Shown here: one piece after another, positions 1 through 5,887 of the stretch
Layout of the letters: each line of letters starts with the position of its first letter
Numbering within the stretch: the first letter of the stretch is position 1
NCBI GenBank assembly: GCA_964625175.1
Contig: CAZVAO010000093.1
Coordinates: 1 to 9,016, forward strand
Length of the DNA stretch: 9,016 bases
Origin: CAZVAO01 sp964625175
GTDB lineage: Bacteria; Bacillota; UBA994; PWPR01
Reading direction: 5' to 3'
Translations under genes and position numbers: made by a program
Notes under the pieces: model-generated
Told to the model about the DNA's origin: nothing
Databases searched by the model: none
What the model saw: the letters and a program-made list of their open reading frames with translations, nothing else

Positions 1-224
1 TCGTGATCTGTCAGGGCGACGGGCTTGATACAAACGGTGATCTGGTGATTAGTGGAGGCGAAATTGTCCTCGATGTGTCTGCGATTTATAGCGGTGGCGA
101 TGGAGATGTCGATGTCGATGTCACGGGAGCCGTCACCTATACCGGTGGAACGATTGTAGATGAAGATGGCAAGGCCATTGACCCGACCGAGCAAATCAGC
201 AAAGTTGGAGGACGCCCGCGTTAA
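1..224 (+). CDS. 3' end of a Cthe_2159-like carbohydrate-binding beta-helix protein (partial)
   Basis: The reading frame enters from the left edge (codon phase starts at base 3) and stops with TAA at 222-224, leaving about 73 C-terminal residues. What is visible is Gly/Asp-rich with repeated short strand-turn units: GDGLDTNGDLVISGG, then DVDVDVTGAVTYTGGTI and DEDGKAID. The 'GDGLDxNGxLxISGG' pattern is the typical C-terminal signature of the Cthe_2159-type family, which are secreted or surface right-handed beta-helix proteins with many acidic, calcium-binding turns and reported polysaccharide binding. The signal peptide and most of the helix would lie upstream, outside the window. The GTG at base 3 is only an internal valine codon, not a start. 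No T-rich hairpin follows the stop codon. The family call rests on a short stretch and is moderately sure; polysaccharide binding here is inferred from the family. Confidence 0.6.
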   Translation, partial: VICQGDGLDTNGDLVISGGEIVLDVSAIYSGGDGDVDVDVTGAVTYTGGTIVDEDGKAIDPTEQISKVGGRPR

Positions 225-245
225 GCACAAATCTTATTATTAAGG

Positions 246-266
246 GATAGGCGATAGGCGATAGGA
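246..266. repeat. 7-bp tandem repeat, 3 units (GATAGGC)
   Basis: GATAGGC occurs at 246-252 and 253-259, with a third copy GATAGGA at 260-266. The units are contiguous and differ only at the last base. Nothing indicates a function. Confidence 0.85.
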
Positions 267-297
267 AGTGTTAGGGATTGCTATTTTAACAATTGCT

Positions 298-363
298 GAA
301 CAGTAGCCAAGCAATAGTCAAGCGATAGCTTAGCAATTGTCAAACAGTGGTTGAATAGCCGCT
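298..363. repeat. 11-bp degenerate tandem repeat, about 6 units
   Basis: Six contiguous 11-mers can be laid out: GAACAGTAGCC / AAGCAATAGTC / AAGCGATAGCT / TAGCAATTGTC / AAACAGTGGTT / GAATAGCCGCT. The shared core is roughly A-R-C-A-R-T-A-G-Y-C. The period is close to one helical turn. The later units are more diverged, so the unit count is approximate. Related words recur at 2601-2645. Confidence 0.6.
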
Positions 364-399
364 GCGCGACCGTTAAATGCGCTGCGCGCGTTAAACAGT
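361..399. repeat. 20-bp repeat, 2 units around GCTGCGCG
   Basis: GCTGCGCG followed by an (A)CCGTTAAA-like segment occurs at 361-380 and again at 381-399. The second unit reads GCTGCGCG then CGTTAAACAG. These are the most GC-rich bases of an otherwise AT-rich spacer. Confidence 0.65.
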
Positions 400-413
400 A
401 GTTAATACTCACC

Positions 414-445
414 CTGACCAACTGACCAACTGACTACCTGACCAA
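414..445. repeat. 8-bp tandem repeat, 4 units (CTGACCAA)
   Basis: CTGACCAA at 414-421 and 422-429, CTGACTAC at 430-437, and CTGACCAA at 438-445 are contiguous and in phase. Only the third copy deviates, at two bases. Confidence 0.9.
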
Positions 446-524
446 GGAACAGTGGCTATTATTCTGCTGTTCTCCGATTTGGTTCATAACCGCTAACTCC
501 TAAAACCGAACCAACTACTTCACC

Positions 525-575
525 AAGAAAAAACGCTGTAATCACAACCTCTTCGGGTTATAATTACAGCGTTTT
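525..575 (-). terminator. rho-independent terminator of the TPM-like/pspA operon
   Basis: Arms 530-549 and 556-575 pair over 20 bp around a 6-nt loop (CGAAGA on the minus strand). Two positions (543/562 and 545/560) are C-A mismatches when read on the plus strand but G-U pairs in minus-strand RNA, so the stem is unbroken only for the minus-strand transcript. On that strand the stem is followed by TTTTTTCTT. It lies about 45 bases past the pspA stop codon. The plus-strand read also has a T-rich tail (GCGTTTTATTTT), so some bidirectional use is possible. Confidence 0.9.
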
Positions 576-618
576 ATTTTGTTACAATATCAATTTGACA
601 GAGATTTGAGTGACTAGA

Positions 619-1299
619 TTATTTTTTACCCAATTCTTCTTTCATTTTGCGGAGCTCTTCATCAACGGCAAAAGAACTTTTGGCAGCATATTTTTCCTCT
701 AAAGCTTTAGCGTCATCCGTTGGCTCCATATTTAATTCGGCCATGGCATTGGACTCATCGAGCATCTTATCTGCTTTATCTTCCATGCGACCAAAGGCGT
801 TCATTGCGCCTTGTATATTGCCTACTGCAGCACTCGCCTTATTCAACGTTTCTTGAGTTTTCGCCACAGCAATTTTTGAATTGATCATTTCACGGCGTGC
901 TTTTAGTGATTCGATATCAGACGCGAGTTTATCATGCATTTGACGGATTTTTAAAGCATTCTCATGGGCAGCAGCATAGGCTGTCGTAAGGCCTGCTCCA
1001 ATATTCTCTAGCTCTTGTTTTTTAGCAATAAATATTTTGGCATCGCCATCGTTTCCTGCTAATAGTGCTTTTTTAGCAAAGTCTGCATATCTTGCGACTT
1101 CCAGTTGGTTTTCATCCATAGACCGTTTTGTGCGCATCTCTTCTGCCATAACGCCAGCAGTACTACGCTTGACATCTGCTAGATCTTCCATCATATCGCG
1201 CAGATATTGGTCTATCATTTTTGATGGATCTTCCATTTTGTCAAGCAGTGCATTGAAGTTAGCTTTGATGATGTCATTGAATCTTTCTAATACTGTCAT
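619..1299 (-). CDS. pspA: PspA/IM30 family protein
   Basis: The 226-residue product has the standard length and layout of PspA/IM30 (Vipp1/LiaH-type) proteins. It has an N-terminal amphipathic helix (MTVLERFNDIIKANFNALLD), the hallmark 'MEDPSKMIDQYLRDM' at about residues 21-35, and then an almost entirely alpha-helical, charged coiled-coil body to about residue 190. Family members are peripheral membrane proteins that form ESCRT-III-like oligomers on the cytoplasmic face and protect or remodel a stressed membrane. The start is supported by AAGGAGAAC just upstream of the ATG. The gene lies 36 bases downstream of the TPM-like membrane protein gene on the same strand, with no terminator between them, and is followed by a strong hairpin. 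Together they form one transcription unit in which the membrane protein is probably a partner or sensor (inference). The family call is very safe; the exact subfamily (PspA or LiaH) cannot be settled by eye. Confidence 0.95.
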   Translation of the reverse strand: MTVLERFNDIIKANFNALLDKMEDPSKMIDQYLRDMMEDLADVKRSTAGVMAEEMRTKRSMDENQLEVARYADFAKKALLAGNDGDAKIFIAKKQELENIGAGLTTAYAAAHENALKIRQMHDKLASDIESLKARREMINSKIAVAKTQETLNKASAAVGNIQGAMNAFGRMEDKADKMLDESNAMAELNMEPTDDAKALEEKYAAKSSFAVDEELRKMKEELGKK

Positions 1300-1335
1300 G
1301 TTTGTTCTCCTTTATTGTTTTTTGAACCAAAAACA

Positions 1336-2463
1336 TTATTTTTGGTTATCGCTTTGATTACTGTACTTTTTCGCGAGCTCTCTTGCTTCAGAATCACTAA
1401 ATTTTTCAAGGGGCGTTTTAAGCATTTCTTCAGTTTGTTTGGCTTCTATGTTTTTTTGCTTCTTAATGTTCTTCCACCAAAGGAAAAGGACGATGAGTAT
1501 GACTGCACTGAAAATAATTATGAAAACAGTAATCCAAGGTGAACGAGTTACCGTCATGATACGATCAGCGGCATCACTGAATGATTTGCTAAAGAATTCT
1601 TCATCCGTTAGGTTATCATCATAGTAATATCGATCAATATAGTCTAGTAAAATATCAGCAGCTTCGGTGTCAATTACCGTTTTGGCTTGGGTACCACACA
1701 CATATCGATCCATATAGCCGCCATCATACTCAAAAAATACAAAGAGCAGATGTGCTTCATCTGTGAAAAGTTGGTCGTAGAGGGCATTTGCAAATGCATC
1801 TAAGTCACTTGTTGAAGGTGAATGTGAACCATTGATTTCATCTGTAATAAATAGATAGGGTTGTACGCCAGTTTCTTGATAAAAGTATTTTAATCCTTGA
1901 AGAAGTTGAGTTTGATTCCCGATCCAGCCCAATTCATCCCGATAGTAATCGGTTTCGTTGACGGAACCTTTGGGTAAGGCTTCTCGTTGAATTGAAGATA
2001 CGGTTATATCGGTATTTGAGGTTGAAGGGCTATTAGAGTTTGAGTTTAGCGCAAATACAATGATAAGGACGATCATAATCGCAAGAATAATCATGACCAT
2101 GATTGTGCTGCTACACCCACAACCACTAGGCGTATTACTGCCGTAAGAACGATCGTTTCTTTGTCGCATTGTATTCGGTCTCCCATAATTAGAACTGCCC
2201 GTATTTTTATTGTTTAGGAAAGGGCTTGTTTTATCGCTTCTGCTAAAGAGTCCCCCTGAACCACCGGTTTTGTTACTCCTCGTACTAAAAGTACTACTGG
2301 TTCGATTGCGACTAAAAGAGCTGCCAGTTTTATTACTCCTAGTACCAAAAGAGCTACTGCTTCGACTACGACCAAAAGAGCCGCCACTTCGACCACCGCT
2401 ACTTCGATTGCCACCAAAAGAACCGCCACTGCTTCTGCTGCTTGATTTACCGCCTCTGCCCAT
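1336..2463 (-). CDS. Ser/Arg/Gly-rich two-span membrane protein with TPM-like external domain
   Basis: The product is 375 residues from the chosen ATG, which is preceded by AAAGGAGG at 9-base spacing. A 22-codon upstream extension of the frame lacks such a site and would run across the promoter. Residues 1-110 are low-complexity, rich in Ser, Arg, Gly and Asn, with repeated FGxR/TRSNKTG units. A short Cys motif (GCGCSS, C115 and C117) sits just before membrane span 1 (about 119-139). Residues 155-305 form a soluble domain with features of the TPM fold (LLQGLKYFYQETGVQPYLFI, then hydrophobic strand HLLFVFFEYDGGY). Span 2 is at about 309-329, followed by a charged tail ending TPLEKFSDSEARELAKKY. 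The topology implied is cytoplasmic N-terminus, external TPM-like domain and cytoplasmic tail. It is the first gene of an operon with pspA, so a role in envelope-stress sensing or membrane anchoring of PspA is plausible but inferred. The TPM assignment is by pattern only. Confidence 0.8.
   Translation of the reverse strand: MGRGGKSSSRSSGGSFGGNRSSGGRSGGSFGRSRSSSSFGTRSNKTGSSFSRNRTSSTFSTRSNKTGGSGGLFSRSDKTSPFLNNKNTGSSNYGRPNTMRQRNDRSYGSNTPSGCGCSSTIMVMIILAIMIVLIIVFALNSNSNSPSTSNTDITVSSIQREALPKGSVNETDYYRDELGWIGNQTQLLQGLKYFYQETGVQPYLFITDEINGSHSPSTSDLDAFANALYDQLFTDEAHLLFVFFEYDGGYMDRYVCGTQAKTVIDTEAADILLDYIDRYYYDDNLTDEEFFSKSFSDAADRIMTVTRSPWITVFIIIFSAVILIVLFLWWKNIKKQKNIEAKQTEEMLKTPLEKFSDSEARELAKKYSNQSDNQK
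2267..2386 (-). repeat. two tandem 60-bp units inside the TPM-like gene
   Basis: Units 2267-2326 and 2327-2386 are contiguous, exactly 60 bp each, and match at about 50 of 60 positions by hand alignment. They encode two 20-residue repeats, each ending FxTRSNKT (about residues 27-66 of the protein). Because the period is a multiple of three, unit gain or loss would keep the frame. Confidence 0.85.
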
Positions 2464-2500
2464 AACAATGCGCCTCCTTTGCCGATAATTATGTAAGATA

Positions 2501-2529
2501 AATGTATCACGACAATGGCTAAGTGTCAA
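2501..2529 (-). promoter_or_regulatory. sigma-A-type promoter of the TPM-like/pspA operon
   Basis: On the minus strand a perfect -35 TTGACA (2524-2529) is separated by 17 bases from the -10 TACATT (2501-2506), which carries the extended TGa just upstream. The ATG at 2463 follows about 38 bases later, leaving a short leader with the AAAGGAGG site. No operator-like inverted repeat overlaps it clearly. Confidence 0.75.
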
Positions 2530-2600
2530 TTTGCTTCTTTCAGCACTATGTGCCAGTTTAGCTACACTTGTTTTGTCAAAAAATGTCAGCTACTGCTGGT

Positions 2601-2645
2601 TTAGCAATCGTCACAATAGTAGTTGAACAATGGTTAAACGGTCGT
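2601..2645. repeat. dispersed copy of the 11-bp-type intergenic repeat
   Basis: TTAGCAATCGTCA...AGT.GTTGAA here (2601-2627) parallels TTAGCAATTGTCA...AGTGGTTGAA at 330-355, in the same orientation. Further related words follow (CAATGG, AAACGGTCG). The match is imperfect and needs gaps, so it is a diverged relative rather than a clean copy. Confidence 0.45.
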
Positions 2646-2735
2646 TTTATTATTAAGCGGGTTAAGAGTATTTTGACGGAGGCTTGTTATTAACGAGATT
2701 TTGGCGTGATATTCATCGTATGGGATAGTGGGGGA

Positions 2736-2803
2736 TCTAATCGTATATTTTTTGGTCGTAACAACACATCACCATAAGGACGTGTTGTGTCCATCAGATT
2801 AGA
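2736..2803. repeat. nested inverted repeats upstream of the nitrilase gene
   Basis: An outer pair, TCTAATC (2736-2742) and GATTAGA (2797-2803), encloses an inner pair, ACAACAC (2761-2767) and GTGTTGT (2782-2788). Both arms are perfect over 7 bp. They could fold as two stacked stems in RNA from either strand or act as protein sites. No T run follows, so this is not a standard terminator. Confidence 0.4.
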
Positions 2804-2871
2804 CAAACAGTTCGCTTTATCCTTGTCATTTTAAGTGCAATCAGGTATACGCATTGCGTTTTATATTATGA

Positions 2872-2908
2872 TATACTATTCAAAATTCATATTGTTCACT
2901 AAGGAGGT
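2872..2908 (+). promoter_or_regulatory. -10 element and strong ribosome binding site of the nitrilase gene
   Basis: TATACT at 2872-2877 is a good -10 match. The expected -35 position (about 2849-2854, ACGCAT) is poor, so the promoter may need an activator or be weak. A 5-bp inverted repeat GCAAT/ATTGC (2837-2841 and 2853-2857) covers that position. AAGGAGGT at 2901-2908 lies 8 bases before the ATG and is near-ideal. Confidence 0.5.
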
Positions 2909-2916
2909 AATTATTT

Positions 2917-3699
2917 ATGAGCAAAGTTGTAAAAGTTGGAACTGTTCAATTTCAGACTAGTTCTCAAATCGCAGAGAATCTAAGAAAAGCAAAGTATTTT
3001 ATTGAGGAAGCATCAAATCAAAATGTAAGAGTGTTGCTTTTTCCTGAATGCTCATTATGTGGTTACCCTCCAGTTGAAATTGATCATGTTGACAGTATTA
3101 ATTATGCTGAATTAGAAGAAGCTTTATTTGAAATAGATAAACTATCCAAAAAACATAACATGTATATAGCTGTCGGCTATGTACATGTTGAGCAGGATAA
3201 AAAATTCAATTCTATTAAATTGATTAGTCCAAAAAATGAAGAACTGCCAATTTATCATAAACGAGCTTTATGGGGATGGGATACGGATAATTTTGAATTT
3301 GGATCCAACAAAGGGATATACGAAGTTGATGGGATTAAGATTGGTATAAGAATATGTTTTGATATTCGATTCCCAGAGCTTTTTAAAGAGCTGTTTCTGG
3401 AAAATGTTGATGTATGCTTATTATCTCTGTGTGATACGGGTTCGGAAAAAAATGAGCAAAGGCGTGACATCATAAGAGCACATATGATCACCAGAGCAGT
3501 TGAAAATGTTATGTATTTTGTGTCATCTAACTCGATATCAACCTATCCGACTGCCCCTACTTGTATTATTTCATGTGGTGGGAAGGTCTTATTAGATGCC
3601 GGTGATCATGAAGCGAAGTTAATTGTTAAAGAGTTAGACATACAAGAACCTAGTTTTGGGCAAAAGGGAATAATATTTAATAAGAGAAAATTGTTATAA
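2917..3699 (+). CDS. carbon-nitrogen hydrolase (nitrilase superfamily amidase)
   Basis: The 260-residue protein has the full Glu-Lys-Cys triad of the nitrilase superfamily: E44 in LLFPECS, K115 in YHKRALWGWD, and C147 in GIRICFDIRFPEL. A later conserved segment (IRAHMITRAVENVMYFVSSNS) and the C-terminal CGGKVLLDAGDHEA strand also fit. Such enzymes hydrolyse amides or N-carbamoyl groups in the cytoplasm, and the Cys attacks the carbonyl carbon. The substrate cannot be read from the sequence. The ATG is fixed by AAGGAGGT 8 bases upstream. The gene stands alone, with no partner on its strand close by, and its stop codon lies only a few bases from the broken end of an IS30 remnant. The gene is noticeably AT-rich. 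Its length is normal, so I see no clear truncation, although its native downstream sequence or terminator may have been lost. Recent acquisition is possible but not shown. Confidence 0.92.
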   Translation: MSKVVKVGTVQFQTSSQIAENLRKAKYFIEEASNQNVRVLLFPECSLCGYPPVEIDHVDSINYAELEEALFEIDKLSKKHNMYIAVGYVHVEQDKKFNSIKLISPKNEELPIYHKRALWGWDTDNFEFGSNKGIYEVDGIKIGIRICFDIRFPELFKELFLENVDVCLLSLCDTGSEKNEQRRDIIRAHMITRAVENVMYFVSSNSISTYPTAPTCIISCGGKVLLDAGDHEAKLIVKELDIQEPSFGQKGIIFNKRKLL

Positions 3700-3994
3700 T
3701 AATGAACGCAGCACAGGCTAACAGCTTGTATTTCCTACCACAGTTCTGACGGTTCCTCTGGTAGGCAGCTTGCCCAGCATCCGGCAGATAAACCTCATAT
3801 GTTTTTTTACCTTTTCTCTGCTCTACTGTTCCACGCTCAATTTCATTTCCGATTGTGGTTCGCGATCTTCCAAGCTTATTGCTGATTGCGTAGGGAGTTA
3901 GCCCCTCATCTATATAGTGCTTGATCAAAACGCGCTCTTCGAAACTTAAGTGTTGGTTCTTCTTCTTTTCTGGTCTATGATTGAGGAAACTCAT
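3677..3994 (-). pseudogene. IS30-family transposase, N-terminal fragment
   Basis: From the ATG at 3994 (GGAAGG 8 bases upstream; a GTG at 4003 is less likely) the frame encodes about 105 residues. It contains the N-terminal helix-turn-helix of IS30 transposases: HLSFEERVLIKHYIDEG, then LTPYAISNKLGRSRTTIGNEIERG. The usual linker follows (YLPDAGQAAYQRNRQNCGRKYKLL). Homology-like sequence ends at about base 3704. The remaining codons, to the stop at 3677, are antisense to the last codons of the nitrilase gene. The DDE catalytic domain, about two thirds of a normal protein of this family, is absent. The fragment cannot be an active transposase. It could at most bind DNA, which is unlikely to matter. 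Confidence 0.88.
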
Positions 3995-4105
3995 AGTATG
4001 CACCTTCCGTTCATAATTGTTTTGTGGTGATTCAATTATATGACACGTTGGTCCACTATGGGTTTTTTATTTAGTTCAACTTGATTTCACAATTCGCGTA
4101 AAAAA
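3704..4105 (-). mobile_element. remnant of an IS30-family insertion sequence
   Basis: The element keeps its transposase N-terminus and upstream leader and is truncated near 3704. The other end is uncertain. It probably lies in the AT-rich leader near 4070-4105, where TTCAACTTGATTTCACAATTC could be the terminal inverted repeat, but the partner end is missing so it cannot be confirmed. A TATAAT on the minus strand about 40 bases upstream of the transposase start may be its -10 element. The missing half shows that a deletion or rearrangement followed insertion. Confidence 0.6.
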
Positions 4106-4459
4106 ATTATTATGATTTCGAGAGATGTTCCAATATAATAACCTGTTCTTTATGAACATATCATCTTTTATCGAGTGTCTGTTACAATCGTTTGTACTCA
4201 ACTATAGGTATAATTGGTTTGAAGCTGATATTAAAGAGGGTCCACCCGATTAACAAACGAATTAATAAGCGAATTAGCAACGCGATATTCTATCAGATGA
4301 ATGAATTAATTTCAGCAGTAATTCGCTACCGATCAGAGGAGCCATCCTCAATAGTTGATGTAATCCTCGGTGTTCGTTTATAGAATTTTATTTTATCAAT
4401 CATAAAGAAGGGATATTACTCGTTTATATAGAAGTCTATTCTAAGAAAGGGTTGTTTCA
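4106..4459. other. gene-poor stretch between IS30 remnant and SDR gene
   Basis: No convincing gene is visible. A plus-strand open frame at 4192-4383 would need a TTG start without a ribosome binding site and resembles no family I know. A different frame ends with a protein-like string (YRYNWFEADIKEGPPD, stop at about 4250). The two may be pieces of a decayed gene, but this is a guess. The leader of the SDR gene (4384-4459) is AT-rich with several TATAAT-like words but no -35 at proper distance that I would assign. Confidence 0.5.
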
Positions 4460-5428
4460 ATGCGTGTCTTAGTAACAGGCGGAGCTGGTTTCATTGGTGT
4501 TAATATCGCAGAAGCACTCATTGATGCAGGGTTAGATGTTGTTTTGCTTGATATTAATGAAGTGCCAAGCGAAGTTAGAGTAGCCCTTGATGAGAAGAAT
4601 GGTAATGTGCTATTTTGCAGAGCGGATATCCTAGAAGAAGGGAAGCTTGATGAGGTTATAAAAGCGTATGATGTGAGTAATATTATTCACGCCGCCGTGG
4701 TAACGCCAGGAGCAGAGAGAGAAAAAAATCAAAGCAAGTTAATTGCTCAGGTAAATTTTATGGGTACCGTTGAAGTTTTAGAAGCTGCAAAAAGAAATAA
4801 TATTGAGAAAATGGTCTATCTCAGTTCAGCTTCTGTTTATGGAGATGCCATTGAAAATCTAGAATGGATCAACGAAGCAGATACGTTTCCGAGGCCTAGA
4901 GAATTATATGCGATTACCAAGTTTGCTGCTGAAAGAACGGCACTTCGCTATAAGGAAATGTTTGATATGGATATCGTTGTTGGACGTATTGGTGGGGTGT
5001 TTGGACCATGGGAACGGTTTTCGGGGTTTAGAGATACCATGAGCGGTCAGTTCTTGGCAACGCGAGCAGCTATTTTAGGCGAGAAGATTCAATTAACGGA
5101 TGCGGGGGTAAAGGATTGGGTCTATAGTAGAGAAATTGGCAAGTCCGTCGTTGCACTCTTAATGGCGGAACACCATAGTTATGATATCTATCATTTAAGT
5201 TCTGGTTATATCTGGACTGTGAAGGACTGGTGCGAAAAGCTGCAGGAAATATATCCTGAATTCAGCTATGAAGTATTGGCGGACCCTGGAGAAATCGAAA
5301 GACCACCCCTATTAATTGATCGGCTAAAAGAGGATATCGGGTATATCCCTCAATATGATTTAGATCGATCGTTTCAGGATTACATGAGGTGGGTTAAAAA
5401 AACATCAAAATTCTGGGTAGAAAAATAG
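4460..5428 (+). CDS. NAD-dependent epimerase/dehydratase (extended SDR)
   Basis: The 322-residue product carries the extended short-chain dehydrogenase layout. It begins with the Rossmann motif GGAGFIG at 7-13 and an acidic residue after strand 2 (LLDIN, D31) that favours NAD over NADP. The cofactor-binding segment HAAVVTPG follows at about 77-84. The Ser-bearing strand YLSSASVYGD is at 120-129, and the catalytic pair Y150 and K154 is in YAITK. The C-terminal half (GRIGGVFGPWER onward) is the substrate domain. Relatives such as UDP-glucose 4-epimerase and sugar-nucleotide dehydratases work on nucleotide sugars, but nothing here identifies the substrate, and no sugar-pathway genes are adjacent. 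GAAAGGG lies 8 bases before the ATG. The OsmC-like gene follows 44 bases downstream without a terminator, so the two are probably cotranscribed. The family call is very safe; the specific reaction is unknown. Confidence 0.92.
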   Translation: MRVLVTGGAGFIGVNIAEALIDAGLDVVLLDINEVPSEVRVALDEKNGNVLFCRADILEEGKLDEVIKAYDVSNIIHAAVVTPGAEREKNQSKLIAQVNFMGTVEVLEAAKRNNIEKMVYLSSASVYGDAIENLEWINEADTFPRPRELYAITKFAAERTALRYKEMFDMDIVVGRIGGVFGPWERFSGFRDTMSGQFLATRAAILGEKIQLTDAGVKDWVYSREIGKSVVALLMAEHHSYDIYHLSSGYIWTVKDWCEKLQEIYPEFSYEVLADPGEIERPPLLIDRLKEDIGYIPQYDLDRSFQDYMRWVKKTSKFWVEK

Positions 5429-5472
5429 ACTGTACCTATATGGACTAATAATGAAAGGATGGGCGAGTTTTT

Positions 5473-5865
5473 ATGGCTTATCAAGAGGTTAAGATTGAGT
5501 TTACTAATGGTTTCGAAGGTGATTTAATTGCACCACAAATGATCGCAAAAATCGGAGGAGGAGAAGGCAGACTGGCACCTTATGATATGCTACTTGGCGC
5601 CTTGTGTTCATGCCTCTACGCCACATTTTTGGATATTATGAGGAAAAAGCGTATTGGCTTTGAGAAATTTGAGATGGTCATCTCGGGTGAGAAGCGATCT
5701 GAGGTTCCCACTACATTAAAATGGGTAAAAGTAGAAGCTAAAATTTATGCACCACAAAAAGAAAACGGTGTTGAGCGGTCCTTTAAGCTTGCCACGGAGT
5801 ATTGCTCCGTCTATCAAACGATCTCGCAAGTGGCTGAGATGTCCTATGAATTGAAAATTATATAA
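5473..5865 (+). CDS. OsmC/Ohr-family protein
   Basis: The 130-residue length and order of elements fit the small OsmC family. An N-terminal strand region is followed by APYDMLLGALCSCLYATFLDI, where the first active-site Cys sits at the start of the long helix (C45 or C47). The second Cys is C111 in ATEYCSVYQTI. OsmC and Ohr proteins are cytoplasmic homodimeric thiol peroxidases that reduce organic hydroperoxides with a Cys pair. This one has the pair, but the family also includes members of unknown activity. An extra Cys two residues away (CSC) makes the identity of the peroxidatic residue ambiguous. A GGATGGG-type ribosome binding site lies about 10-13 bases upstream of the ATG, somewhat far. 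It is probably the second gene of an operon with the SDR and is followed by a clear terminator. Confidence 0.85.
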   Translation: MAYQEVKIEFTNGFEGDLIAPQMIAKIGGGEGRLAPYDMLLGALCSCLYATFLDIMRKKRIGFEKFEMVISGEKRSEVPTTLKWVKVEAKIYAPQKENGVERSFKLATEYCSVYQTISQVAEMSYELKII

Positions 5866-5887
5866 AATAATAATACTTTCAACATTT

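Larger units (their letters stand above)
225..524. other. gene-free spacer made of short tandem repeats
   Basis: No credible reading frame or RNA gene is visible between the end of the beta-helix gene and the terminator of pspA. Most of 246-445 consists of consecutive short tandem repeats (periods 7, 11, 20 and 8 bp, listed separately). The part from 446 to 524 contains two small inverted repeats: AACAG/CTGTT (448-452 and 467-471) and TTGGTTC/GAACCAA (479-485 and 508-514). Neither is followed by a T run, so neither looks like a standard terminator for the upstream gene. Confidence 0.7.
2530..2916. other. 387-bp spacer between divergent genes, no gene seen
   Basis: The spacer separates the minus-strand TPM-like/pspA operon from the plus-strand nitrilase gene. 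No reading frame with a ribosome binding site is visible on either strand. It contains repeat-like words resembling those at 298-363 (2601-2645), a pair of nested inverted repeats (2736-2803), and the -10 and ribosome binding site of the nitrilase gene. Confidence 0.7.

Noticed and set aside
246..445. CRISPR array
   Set aside because: The repeats are contiguous 7-20 bp units without unique spacers of 25-40 bp, and no cas gene is in the window.
1037..1357. Plus-strand open frame opposite pspA
   Set aside because: It lies antisense to the secure pspA coding sequence and has a Ser-rich, non-family composition with no ribosome binding site.
2210..2488. Plus-strand open frame rich in Leu/Pro/Lys opposite the TPM-like gene
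   Set aside because: It is the antisense of the Ser/Arg/Gly-rich repeat segment; its composition is a by-product of those codons and it has no ribosome binding site.
2464..2529. N-terminal extension of the TPM-like protein to an earlier ATG
   Set aside because: The extension would overlap the -10 and -35 elements, while the ATG at 2463 has an ideal ribosome binding site.
3255..3491. Minus-strand open frame within the nitrilase gene
   Set aside because: It is antisense to a complete gene with an intact catalytic triad and has no supporting signals.
4192..4383. Plus-strand open frame of 63 codons as a real small gene
   Set aside because: It needs a TTG start without a ribosome binding site and shows no recognisable motif. 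It is kept only as a possible relic.
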